Of a stretch of 64,000 nucleotides of DNA, positions 45,031 to 53,097 are shown one piece after another. The notes under the pieces were generated by a model that made no database searches, was not told the DNA's origin, and worked only from the letters and a program-made list of their open reading frames with translations. A program made the translations under genes and the position numbers. Positions within the stretch are counted from its first letter, which is position 1, and each line of letters starts with the position of its first letter. The DNA is taken from NCBI GenBank assembly GCA_965247175.1, contig OZ252006.1, positions 1,736,001 through 1,800,000 on the forward strand, read 5' to 3'. Source of the DNA: JANQMX01 sp965247175 (GTDB taxonomy: Bacteria; Pseudomonadota; Alphaproteobacteria; Kiloniellales; DSM-21159).

Positions 45031-45714
45031 ATGGCGCAAAATACGTCACATGCTGTAATGGCTCAGCGATATGAGAAGGCAGACAGCCTCGATGACTTTC
45101 CGACGCCACCATGGGCAACGAGGGCACTAATTGAGCATGTGATCGGTCCCAAGGAGCTTGGAGTCCTTTCTTGCCACGAACCGGCCTGCGGCGCCGGGCA
45201 TATGGCGAAGGTCCTAGATGAGTACTTCCGCGACGTTCGCGCTTCGGATATCCATCCGTACGGCTATGGGAGCGTTTACGACTTCTTGTCGAAGGACAGT
45301 GCCATCACCGCCGACTGGATGATCACCAATCCGCCCTTCAGGTTAGCGGAAGACTTTGTTCTCAAGTCGATTGGAGCATATGGAGGGGGCGTTGCCATAC
45401 TGGCACGCACGGTCTTTCTCGAAAGCGTGGGACGCTTCAATCGCATCTTCAGTAAGCACCCACCTTCACTAGTCGCCCAGTTCAGTGAACGTGTTCCGAT
45501 GGTGAAAGGTAGACTTGATCCTAGAGCCACCACAGCGACGGGCTATGCATGGCTGGTGTGGCGGTCCAGGTGGACAGAAAGCACCCAGTTAGTTTGGATA
45601 CCGCCGTGCCGAAAAAGTCTTGAGCGTCCTCACGACTATGAACTGCCATCCAAGAAGCCCGAAAGCAGAAATGTGAGAAAGGCCGATTTGCTCGAGCACA
45701 CAGCGCTGCTTTAG
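45031..45714 (+). CDS. Adenine-type DNA methyltransferase
   Basis: 227-aa SAM-dependent methyltransferase. Motif I is EPACGAGHM (50-58), an acidic residue sits at D73, and the catalytic motif IV is NPPF (100-103), as in N6-adenine DNA methyltransferases. The DFPTPPW segment (22-28) before motif I is seen in phage-type and orphan methylases. The order I then IV with a short C-terminus leaves little room for a recognition domain. ATG 45031 has GGGGAG upstream. Its end overlaps the end of the facing nuclease-like gene by 4 nt. Confidence 0.8.
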   Translation: MAQNTSHAVMAQRYEKADSLDDFPTPPWATRALIEHVIGPKELGVLSCHEPACGAGHMAKVLDEYFRDVRASDIHPYGYGSVYDFLSKDSAITADWMITNPPFRLAEDFVLKSIGAYGGGVAILARTVFLESVGRFNRIFSKHPPSLVAQFSERVPMVKGRLDPRATTATGYAWLVWRSRWTESTQLVWIPPCRKSLERPHDYELPSKKPESRNVRKADLLEHTALL

Positions 45715-46454
45715 TCATCAATCCTTTCTACAACCTCCAACGCCTCCTCCCGCGCCAGACGAGCTGTAAGCATTTCGTGTAGCGCCTGACGGAAGTAGTG
45801 ATTTACTTCTTCGACCGGCGCCAACACTTCTATACCAAAATAGTTATCGAGATCATCTTTATCGAGAAGGATTCGATCGGAGAACTCTCTATCCTTGTAG
45901 AAATTGCAGATCTTTGATTCTGCCCGCTCTACTCTCAAACCCTCCGCCCTTTCTCCATAAGACTTTAAAAGCATTTGCACACAGAGGGCATCTTTAAGTA
46001 TTGCTTTCTTCTTGCCGGCATCATGATGACTATGCCCTCTCTTTATTTCCATTGCACAGAGAAATCCTGTGTCTCTATTGTATGCAATGAAATCGACTTG
46101 TAGTGTCTTCGCGCAATGCCCGTACGCCAAATTCTGCTCGAGAATATCTAACCAGTCCGGGTCTTTTTTTACATTGTTGACCCGGGCAGCTATCTGAATG
46201 GCGTCTTGAGATATATTGAACTCCGGTACTCGCCATGCAGAGTATCTGGGATTGGCATCAACGGCTTCTAAGATAGCTTTTTCAATAAGGGTACCGTGCC
46301 GTTTCTGTGCGGAGCCAATAACAGCAGGAATAAGGGAGTACATTCGACCTGCTATTGGGTCGGTCTTGAACTCCGTCGTAGCTAGGTTTGCGACTGTGGC
46401 GTCTACGTCGCCACGGAGTCTGTTGAGTATCGAAGGCAACGTCGCTTCCCTCAT
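45711..46454 (-). CDS. PD-(D/E)xK nuclease-like protein, probable restriction endonuclease
   Basis: 247-aa protein with an apparent nuclease core: E58 in HGTLIEKAI, D121 in QVDFIAYN and E136-I-K138 in CAMEIKRGHSHHD. This is the E-D-ExK arrangement of PD-(D/E)xK enzymes. I do not recognise a named family. The gene is visibly AT-richer than its neighbours, a sign of transfer. Facing the methyltransferase tail to tail with a 4-nt overlap suggests a type II restriction partner, or another genome-defence nuclease. Confidence 0.65.
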   Translation of the reverse strand: MREATLPSILNRLRGDVDATVANLATTEFKTDPIAGRMYSLIPAVIGSAQKRHGTLIEKAILEAVDANPRYSAWRVPEFNISQDAIQIAARVNNVKKDPDWLDILEQNLAYGHCAKTLQVDFIAYNRDTGFLCAMEIKRGHSHHDAGKKKAILKDALCVQMLLKSYGERAEGLRVERAESKICNFYKDREFSDRILLDKDDLDNYFGIEVLAPVEEVNHYFRQALHEMLTARLAREEALEVVERIDD

Positions 46455-46557
46455 TAACTCGTATTCATCGGGCGGCTGATCTCAACAGCCAAAATAGTAC
46501 AATTAGTATGTGCAATTGAAAAGAGTATTAATGAGTAAAGCAAACGCTTAAGCAGTT

Positions 46558-46567
46558 ATTGGTGCCC
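46558..46567 (+). repeat. Right copy of 10-bp direct repeat flanking the R-M island
   Basis: ATTGGTGCCC, the same as 44999-45008, located just past the AT-rich upstream region of the nuclease gene. Confidence 0.45.
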
Positions 46568-46851
46568 GCTCGGATCTTTATTTCAACGCTTCACTGCCGG
46601 CCCAACGTAGGTCGACTTGGCGCACGACTTTATAACGAGACTATTGGTTTGCTCTCAGCGCATAGCGTCAACATCTCGCAGCCCGCCAAGGTGCGTTCTA
46701 GGCACCAGGGCGACGAGGTGCGCTTCTGAGTTCCGAGTATATTGGTGCTGTCGCTTGCCTGCCGAGCCGTGGATTGTGCAGCAAGCGAAGTGGCGAATTG
46801 TGAGGAGAAAAGAGTCTGAAGTCCTCCTTCGATAAGGCTACGGAGGACACG

Positions 46852-46949
46852 CCTTCGCCCAAGTGCGGTTTCGGCTGGCTTGCCACCTGTCCGGCCTTCG
46901 CAGCCGAAGCTGCTGCTTTGTCGGAGTAATCAAGCCCGCAGGGCGAAGG
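46852..46949. repeat. Nested inverted repeats directly behind tRNA-Lys
   Basis: The outer arms CCTTCGCCC (46852-46860) and GGGCGAAGG (46941-46949) are perfect. They enclose TTCGGCTG (46870-46877) and CAGCCGAA (46901-46908), also perfect. The element ends 2 nt from the tRNA CCA end. It could be a tRNA 3' trailer structure, a palindromic repeat element or a small RNA. Confidence 0.5.
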
Positions 46950-46951
46950 GA

Positions 46952-47027
<76 letters not shown>

Positions 47028-47036
47028 GCACCAGAA

Positions 47037-47083
47037 GGCCGCCTTGGCGGCCGTGCGAAGAGCGGGGTGATAGCAGCCCCGCT
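47037..47083. other. Two GC-rich hairpins between tRNA-Lys and rodA
   Basis: GGCCGCC/GGCGGCC (47037-47043, 47046-47052) and AGCGGGG/CCCCGCT (47061-47067, 47077-47083) are perfect arms in the short gap. Without uridine runs they are not clear terminators; they may separate the rodA and tRNA transcripts. Confidence 0.4.
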
Positions 47084-47151
47084 TCAGCTTGTCGAGCGGA
47101 GATAAGCAGCCCCAGTCAGGCATTCAAGAAGAAGGACGGTGAGGCGCCGTT

Positions 47152-48309
47152 TTACCAACCGTCGGAGGGGCCGCGCCGGGGAATGCGCACGTCCTTATGC
47201 ACCGAGACCGAGGCGATGATGCCAAGGGAGATCATCACCGTCAGCATGGCGGTGCCGCCGTAGGAGATCAGCGGCAGAGGCACGCCGACCACGGGCAGGA
47301 GGCCCATGACCATGGCGATGTTGATGAAGACGTAGAGGAAGAGGTTGACCGTCAGGCCCGCGGCCAGGAGGCGCCCGAAGTGGTTGCGGGCGCGAAAAGC
47401 GATGGCGAAGCCATAGACGAGGATGATGAAGTAGAGGCCCAGCAGGATGAGGCCGCCGACCATGCCGAACTCCTCGGCCAGCATGGTGAAAATGAAGTCG
47501 GTCTGCTTCTCCGGCAGGAAGTTGAGGTGGCTTTGGGTGCCGGCCAGGAAGCCCTTGCCTGTGACCCCGCCCGAGCCCAGCGCGATCTGCGACTGCATGA
47601 TGTGATAGCCGGCGCCCAGCGGGTCGCGCTCGGGATTGAGGAAAGTCAGCACCCGCTCCTTTTGGTAGGAGCGCAGGAAGTTCCAGATCACCGGGACGGC
47701 AGCCGCGGCTGCCGCGCCGACCAGGGCGAACTTCCACCAGCGCACGCCGGCGATCATGAACATGGCCCCTGCAGCCATGGCCAACATTGCAGCGGTCCCC
47801 AAGTCCGGCTGCTTGAGCACCAAGGCGACCGGTGCCAGCACGAGGAGGATGGGCCAGATCAGCGGGCCGATGCGCCGCACCTCGGTGACTTGCAGGCCGT
47901 GGAAGTAGCGGGCCAGTACCAGCACCAGGGCCACCTTCATGACCTCGGAGGGCTGCAGCTGCATGACCTTGAGGTCGATCCAGCGCTGCGCGCCCATGCC
48001 GACGCTGCCGAAGAGCTCCACCGCGACCAGCAGCATGAAAGCGCCGAAGTAGATTAGATAGGCGCAGCGGAACCAGAAGCGGATGTCGATCATTGCGCAG
48101 AGGAAAAAGAGACCAAGGGCGCCACCGAAACGGATGAGCTGGCGCTTGGCCCAAGGGTCCCAGTCGCCGCCGGCGGCCGAGTAGAGCATCGCGAAGCCAA
48201 GGCCGGCGATCGCGATGATGACCAGCAGGAGACCCCAGTTGATGTGCCAGAAGCGCTCGGCCAGCGTCATCTGGTGGTCGCGTCTCAGGGGATCGTCGAA
48301 AACCGCCAT
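47152..48309 (-). CDS. rodA: Rod-shape peptidoglycan polymerase RodA
   Basis: 385-aa SEDS-family glycosyltransferase of about ten helices that polymerises lipid II for cell elongation together with PBP2. Conserved pieces include RWIDLKVMQLQPSEVMKVAL, KQPDLGTAAM, FLPEKQTDFIFTMLAEEFG and the C-terminal GVPLPLISYGGTAM. Last gene of the mre operon, 26 nt after mrdA. Confidence 0.96.
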   Translation of the reverse strand: MAVFDDPLRRDHQMTLAERFWHINWGLLLVIIAIAGLGFAMLYSAAGGDWDPWAKRQLIRFGGALGLFFLCAMIDIRFWFRCAYLIYFGAFMLLVAVELFGSVGMGAQRWIDLKVMQLQPSEVMKVALVLVLARYFHGLQVTEVRRIGPLIWPILLVLAPVALVLKQPDLGTAAMLAMAAGAMFMIAGVRWWKFALVGAAAAAAVPVIWNFLRSYQKERVLTFLNPERDPLGAGYHIMQSQIALGSGGVTGKGFLAGTQSHLNFLPEKQTDFIFTMLAEEFGMVGGLILLGLYFIILVYGFAIAFRARNHFGRLLAAGLTVNLFLYVFINIAMVMGLLPVVGVPLPLISYGGTAMLTVMISLGIIASVSVHKDVRIPRRGPSDGW

Positions 48310-48335
48310 TGTCTTCCGCTCTGCCCTGCCCCCGC

Positions 48336-50240
48336 CTAAGAGCGCTGCGACAGCGACTCTGCCGAGACCACGCGCACGCCATCCCGATTGACGGGGTCGC
48401 GCCGTTGCGCCTCGAGCAGCAGGTCGCGGGCGATCGGTGCCGCCGCCTTGGAGCCGCCGCCGCCATGCTCGACCACCACGGAGCAGCAGTAGCGCGGCGA
48501 CTTGACCGGAGCATAGCCGACGAAAAGCGCATGGTCGCGCCGGTGCCAGGGCAGATCCTCGTTCTTGATCACCCCGGCGGCCCGCTCTTCCTTGGTGATG
48601 CGGCGGACCTGGCTGGTGCCGGTCTTGCCGCCCATCTCGAAGCCTTCTTCTTCGATCTTCGAGCCGCGTGCGGTGCCGCGTCGCTCGTTGACCACCGCAT
48701 CCATGGCATCGCGCATCAGCGCCAAGTGGTGCTCCGAGACGCCGATGTCAGGGAAAGGCTCCTGCGGCAGCGGCTGCTGTTCGGCCAGGGGGTCGTCGAC
48801 ATGGAAGCCGCGGGTCAGGCGCGGCGTCACCGCCTTGCCGCCGTTGACCAGGCGGGCGGTCATCACCGCGAGCTGCAGCGGCGAGGTCAGCACGAATCCC
48901 TGGCCGATGGCATTGACCAGGGTCTCACCGCCCTGCCAGGGCTCGCCGATGTTGGCGAGCTTCCAGGCCTTGGTTGGAATCACGCCAGCGCGTTCGCCAG
49001 GCAGGTCGATGCTGACCTTCTCGCCCAAGCCGAAGCGGCGGGCCACCTCGGCAATCTTCTCGATGCCCACCTTCCAGGCGACGTCGTAGTACCAGACATC
49101 GCAGGACTGCTTGAGCGCATCGCGCATGTCGAGCTTGCCGTGGCCCCAGCGGCGCCAGCAGTGGAAGCGGTGATTGCCGAGGCGCATGTGCCCCGGGCAG
49201 TAGACCGTGTAGCCAGGCCCGATGCCCGACTCGAGGGCAGCGATGGCGACCAGCATCTTGAAGGTGGAACCGGGATTGTAGAGGCCGGAGATGGCCTTGT
49301 TGTTGAGCGGCCCGAGCGGGTCGTTGATCAAGCGCCGCCATTGCTGCGTGCTGAGGCCGCGCACAAAGAGCTCCGGGTCGAAGCTCGGCACGGAGGCGAG
49401 TGCCAGGACCTCGCCGGTGTGGATATCCATGACAACGGCGGAGGCGCTCTTCTCTCCCATCAAGCGCTGCTGGGCAAAGACCTGCAGCTTGGCATCGATC
49501 GACAGCACCGTGTCGCTGCCCGGCAGCGCGTCCTGGCGATTGAGCTCACGGATGACGCGGCCCATGGCATTGACCTCGACCTGACGGCGGCCGGCGGTGC
49601 CGCGCAGGGCCAGGTCGTTCTGACGCTCGATGCCCTTCTTGCCGATGCGGAAGCCGGGTAGCTCGAGCACCGGATCGCCGGTCAGCTCCTTCTCGGAAAC
49701 GGCGCCGACATGGCCGATCACCTGAGAGGTCAGACTGCGATAGGGATAGTGCCGGGTTTCGCCCACCTCAATGGTAATTCCGGGCAGATTGGGGGCGTTG
49801 ACCTCCAGGCGGCTGACTTGGTCCCAGGTCAGGTTGTCGCGCATGGTGACGGGCACGAACTTCCGCTTGCGGCGGATGTCGCGAATGATGCGATCGCGGG
49901 TCTCCTGGTCGATCGCCACGATCTCGGAGAAGCGGTCCAAGGTCTCCTCGACCTCGCCCGCGTCCTCGGCGACGATCAGAGCCCGGAAGTTCTGACGGTT
50001 GACGGCAAGGGGTTCGCCGAAGCGATCGAGGATCTTGCCACGGCTGGGGCGGATGAGCCGCAGGTTGATGCGGTTTTCTTCCGCCATCATCAGGAAGCGG
50101 TCGGCTTCCATGACCTGCAGGTAGTACATGCGCGCGACCAGTGTGGAGAGCAGCGCCGTCATCCCGCCGCCGACGATCAGGCTGCGACGGGTGAAAGTCT
50201 TATCCCGTTCCTGTTCGTCGTTCGGTGGTGTGGTACCCAT
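48336..50240 (-). CDS. mrdA: Penicillin-binding protein 2 (elongation transpeptidase)
   Basis: 634-aa class B PBP that crosslinks peptidoglycan in the elongasome. An N-terminal membrane anchor (RRSLIVGGGMTALLSTLVAR) precedes the dimerisation domain. The transpeptidase motifs are S325 in STFK, the SCD variant of SxN, and KTGTSQV. ATG 50240 is favoured over a TTG at 50252, which would leave no room for the AGAGG ribosome-binding site. Confidence 0.95.
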   Translation of the reverse strand: MGTTPPNDEQERDKTFTRRSLIVGGGMTALLSTLVARMYYLQVMEADRFLMMAEENRINLRLIRPSRGKILDRFGEPLAVNRQNFRALIVAEDAGEVEETLDRFSEIVAIDQETRDRIIRDIRRKRKFVPVTMRDNLTWDQVSRLEVNAPNLPGITIEVGETRHYPYRSLTSQVIGHVGAVSEKELTGDPVLELPGFRIGKKGIERQNDLALRGTAGRRQVEVNAMGRVIRELNRQDALPGSDTVLSIDAKLQVFAQQRLMGEKSASAVVMDIHTGEVLALASVPSFDPELFVRGLSTQQWRRLINDPLGPLNNKAISGLYNPGSTFKMLVAIAALESGIGPGYTVYCPGHMRLGNHRFHCWRRWGHGKLDMRDALKQSCDVWYYDVAWKVGIEKIAEVARRFGLGEKVSIDLPGERAGVIPTKAWKLANIGEPWQGGETLVNAIGQGFVLTSPLQLAVMTARLVNGGKAVTPRLTRGFHVDDPLAEQQPLPQEPFPDIGVSEHHLALMRDAMDAVVNERRGTARGSKIEEEGFEMGGKTGTSQVRRITKEERAAGVIKNEDLPWHRRDHALFVGYAPVKSPRYCCSVVVEHGGGGSKAAAPIARDLLLEAQRRDPVNRDGVRVVSAESLSQRS

Positions 50241-50264
50241 TTCAGCGCTCAACCTCTACCCGCG

Positions 50265-50792
50265 TCAGCCACGCCCGCCAGACTGCAGGATGACCTGCTG
50301 CGACTGCCCAAAAAACCAAGCAATCATGGGATAGGCGGCAACCGTCAAGACATACTGAAGAGCCAAGGGTGCCGGCGTGATGATTGCACCGGCGTTCCAG
50401 CAGGCGAGCGACCACATGATGAAAAAGGCCGGCAGGGAAAAGAGCGCGAAAGCCAGCCAGAGCAGGAAGAAGGAGGCATGCGCAAAGAACCGCCGCTGCG
50501 AAGAAATCGCCAAGTAAAGGGCGAAAAAAGCCAGAATGGATGAGCCGACCAAGGTGCCGCCCAAAAGGTCGCTAAACAGGCCCAGCAGAAAGATCGCCCA
50601 ATGCGGCATGAGATCTGGCCGAAACACGCACCAGTAATAGACCGCGGCCATGCCGAAGAGGGGCAGCGCCGGCGCAATCTCGGGCGCCCTCAGGGGCGCG
50701 AAACCGATGATTATGAGAAGAGCCGAGGCGACGAAGGGAAAAAGCGAGCGAGCGAGGAGATCGAGCCTGTTCCAGAACCCGCTGTCGTCCAT
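50265..50792 (-). CDS. mreD: Rod-shape-determining protein MreD
   Basis: 175-aa membrane protein with five to six hydrophobic helices, including IFLLGLFSDLLGGTLVGSS, a segment typical of MreD. It links MreC to RodA/PBP2. Position between mreC and mrdA supports the call. Confidence 0.9.
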   Translation of the reverse strand: MDDSGFWNRLDLLARSLFPFVASALLIIIGFAPLRAPEIAPALPLFGMAAVYYWCVFRPDLMPHWAIFLLGLFSDLLGGTLVGSSILAFFALYLAISSQRRFFAHASFFLLWLAFALFSLPAFFIMWSLACWNAGAIITPAPLALQYVLTVAAYPMIAWFFGQSQQVILQSGGRG

Positions 50793-50795
50793 CGC

Positions 50796-51725
50796 TTAGC
50801 GTGAAGCCGCAGCGGAGAGGGTCACCGCATCGCCAACCAAGGGGCTAACGTCGGCAGCGCCATCAAGTTGCTCGAAAGAAAGCGGACGGCGCTGCAGCAA
50901 GCGCAGGTATTCCATATGCGACCAGTCCACGGAGGGGCGAACACGGGCGCCCTTGTCGTCCAATGACTCGACCGTGCCGATCGCCAAGCCGCGCGGAAAG
51001 AGGCCGCCGTGGCCCGATGTCACGACCCGGTCGCCGGGCATGAACGCGACGTCCTGAGATCCGAACACCAAGCGCGGGAACGACGAGTTGTCGCCAGCCA
51101 GGATGGCGCGTTCACGCCCCGAGCCAACCAAGACAGGAATGCGGCTGTTGATGTCGGTGATCAGCAAGACCCGTGCGGCCCGTTCGCCGACCTGGGCGAC
51201 CCGCCCGGCCAAGCCCTGCTCTCCCAGCGCCGGAAGCCCGATGACAGCGCCGTCGGCATGACCCGCCTGAACCACCACGCTGTGCAGGAAGGGGCCACGC
51301 ACATCGGCGATGACCTGGGCGGTTACATAGCGGTACTCGGTCTGATCCGGCACGCTGAGCATGCGGCGCAGCACCTCATTCTCCGCCTTCAGGGTTTCGG
51401 CTTGCTGGTACCAACCGGCGAGCCGCGCGTTGTCGGCGCGCAGGGCGGCGTTCTCGGCGCGCAGGTGGGACAGCTCGCCCACGGTGCTGACCGCTTCCTC
51501 AACCGTGGCAATCGGGCTGGAAATGGCCGCCAGGATGGGTGCGACCGCGTCGGTGACGGCAATGCGTGCTTGCTGAATGGTGCCCTGATCGCTGCGGCTG
51601 ACGATCGTCAACCCAAGGGCGCAGAGCAACAGGAAGGTCACGCCGAGCCGCTGCGCCCACGCCCTAAGCGGGGTCGTTATCCGTGCGACACTCTGAGCGC
51701 GATTGTGCAAGCGAGCCTCCTGCAC
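50796..51725 (-). CDS. mreC: Rod-shape-determining protein MreC
   Basis: 309-aa protein with one N-terminal transmembrane helix (LGVTFLLLCALGLTIVS), then a coiled coil (LSHLRAENAALRADNARLAG) and the two beta barrels of MreC with GLPALGEQGLAGRVAQVG and VVTSGHGGLFPRGLAIGTVE. It scaffolds the elongasome in the periplasm. It starts 105 nt after mreB, in an AT-rich gap. Confidence 0.94.
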   Translation of the reverse strand: MQEARLHNRAQSVARITTPLRAWAQRLGVTFLLLCALGLTIVSRSDQGTIQQARIAVTDAVAPILAAISSPIATVEEAVSTVGELSHLRAENAALRADNARLAGWYQQAETLKAENEVLRRMLSVPDQTEYRYVTAQVIADVRGPFLHSVVVQAGHADGAVIGLPALGEQGLAGRVAQVGERAARVLLITDINSRIPVLVGSGRERAILAGDNSSFPRLVFGSQDVAFMPGDRVVTSGHGGLFPRGLAIGTVESLDDKGARVRPSVDWSHMEYLRLLQRRPLSFEQLDGAADVSPLVGDAVTLSAAASR

Positions 51726-51830
51726 CGACAGTAGGCGAAAGCAATTCAGGCGATTCTGTGGCCCCGAAGAACCGGGACCACTTCTTAATTAGCAAGTTTT
51801 CGTTTACAGATGATAAAACGTCGTTTCAAG

Positions 51831-52871
51831 TTATTGCATAGAAATCAGTACGTTTTTGAGCGCTTTCATTTCTTCGAGACAACGCCCAGTGCCCAGCGCG
51901 ACGCAGGACAGCGGCTCGTCGGCAATCGACACGGGCAATCCGGTCGAAGCACGCAAGACCAAGTCGAGGTTGCCGAGCATGGCCCCGCCGCCGGTCAGCA
52001 CGATGCCCTTGTCGACGATATCGGCCGCCAGCTCCGGTGCCGTATGCTCGAGCGCGACCTTGACCGCCTCGACAATGGCGCCAACCGGCTCGGCCAGGGC
52101 TTCCGACACCTGGCGCTCGGAAATGACGAGCTCCTTGGGCACGCCATTCATCAGATCGCGCCCTTTGATCTCCATGGTCCGACCCTCGCCGTCCTCTGGC
52201 GGACAGGCCGAGCCGATCTCTTTCTTGATGCGCTCGGCGGATCCTTCACCGACGAGGAGGTTATGGTTGCGCCGGATGTAGGCGATGATGGCTTCATCCA
52301 TCTTGTCGCCGCCGACGCGCACCGAGCGCGAGTAGACGATGCCGCCGAGGGAGAGGACCGCAACCTCGGTCGTGCCGCCGCCGATGTCGACCACCATGGA
52401 ACCCGTCGGCTCGGTGACCGGCAGGCCGGCGCCGATCGCCGCCGCCATCGGCTCCTCGATGAGGAACACCCGGCGGGCGCCAGCTGCATCCGCCGAGTCC
52501 TGAATGGCGCGCCGTTCCACCGCCGTCGAGCCCGAGGGCACGCAGACGATGATCTCCGGCGCTGCCAGCGTCGAGCGGCGGTGCACCTTCCGGATGAAAT
52601 GCTTGATCATTTCTTCCGCGACCTCGAAGTCCGCGATGACGCCGTCGCGCAGCGGGCGGATGGCCTGGATGTTCCCAGGCGTCCGGCCGAGCATGAGCTT
52701 GGCCTCATCGCCAACGGCGAGGACCTGTTTCTTGCCACGAACGTCGGCGATAGCGACAACCGAAGGTTCGTTGAGCACGATGCCTCGGCCCTTGACGTAG
52801 ACCAGCGTATTCGCGGTCCCAAGGTCGATTGCCATATCGGCCGAGAACATTCCGAGTAGACGAGAAAGCAT
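51831..52871 (-). CDS. mreB: Actin-like cell-shape protein MreB
   Basis: 346-aa bacterial actin. Phosphate-1 motif AIDLGTANTLVYVKG, phosphate-2 VVDIGGGTTEVAVLSLGG and the adenosine motif GIVLTGGGAML are intact. It forms membrane filaments that orient wall synthesis. First gene of the mre operon; the 226 nt upstream up to leuA contain the presumed promoter. Confidence 0.97.
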   Translation of the reverse strand: MLSRLLGMFSADMAIDLGTANTLVYVKGRGIVLNEPSVVAIADVRGKKQVLAVGDEAKLMLGRTPGNIQAIRPLRDGVIADFEVAEEMIKHFIRKVHRRSTLAAPEIIVCVPSGSTAVERRAIQDSADAAGARRVFLIEEPMAAAIGAGLPVTEPTGSMVVDIGGGTTEVAVLSLGGIVYSRSVRVGGDKMDEAIIAYIRRNHNLLVGEGSAERIKKEIGSACPPEDGEGRTMEIKGRDLMNGVPKELVISERQVSEALAEPVGAIVEAVKVALEHTAPELAADIVDKGIVLTGGGAMLGNLDLVLRASTGLPVSIADEPLSCVALGTGRCLEEMKALKNVLISMQ

Positions 52872-53012
52872 GAGTGGGCCTTACCGTGAGGCTGCTTAAA
52901 AAACGATTAGCGTTAACGGGGAACGCCCTCTGCTGTTTTGGTTAACGCGCGTCCGAAGCGATTACAAGCAATGCATCCTCAGTACCCACAGGAGAAACCG
53001 CCTCAGCACGCG

Positions 53013-53047
53013 AAACGGGCTCGCGCAGTCTTCACCGCACGAGCCCG
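53013..53047 (-). terminator. Possible leuA terminator
   Basis: CGGGCTCG (53016-53023) and CGAGCCCG (53040-53047) form an 8-bp GC-rich stem with a 16-nt loop. On the minus strand it is followed by TTTCGC, a weak uridine tract, about 50 nt past the leuA stop. Confidence 0.4.
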
Positions 53048-53097
53048 CCGATCTCGCTTTGCCGCCGCCTACACATCGCAGGCGACGATGCGAAACG

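Larger units (their letters stand above)
46455..46951. other. Intergenic region between R-M island and tRNA-Lys
   Basis: About 500 nt without a convincing gene. The part up to about 46560 is AT-rich and probably holds the nuclease promoter. Further right are the second direct-repeat copy (46558-46567), the inverted repeat GTCCTCC/GGAGGAC (46821-46827, 46842-46848), and a nested palindromic block at 46852-46949 described separately. Confidence 0.7.

Noticed and set aside
46617..46835. A 72-aa plus-strand ORF between the nuclease gene and the tRNA.
   Set aside because: No recognisable domain, no good ribosome-binding site, and it runs into inverted repeats.
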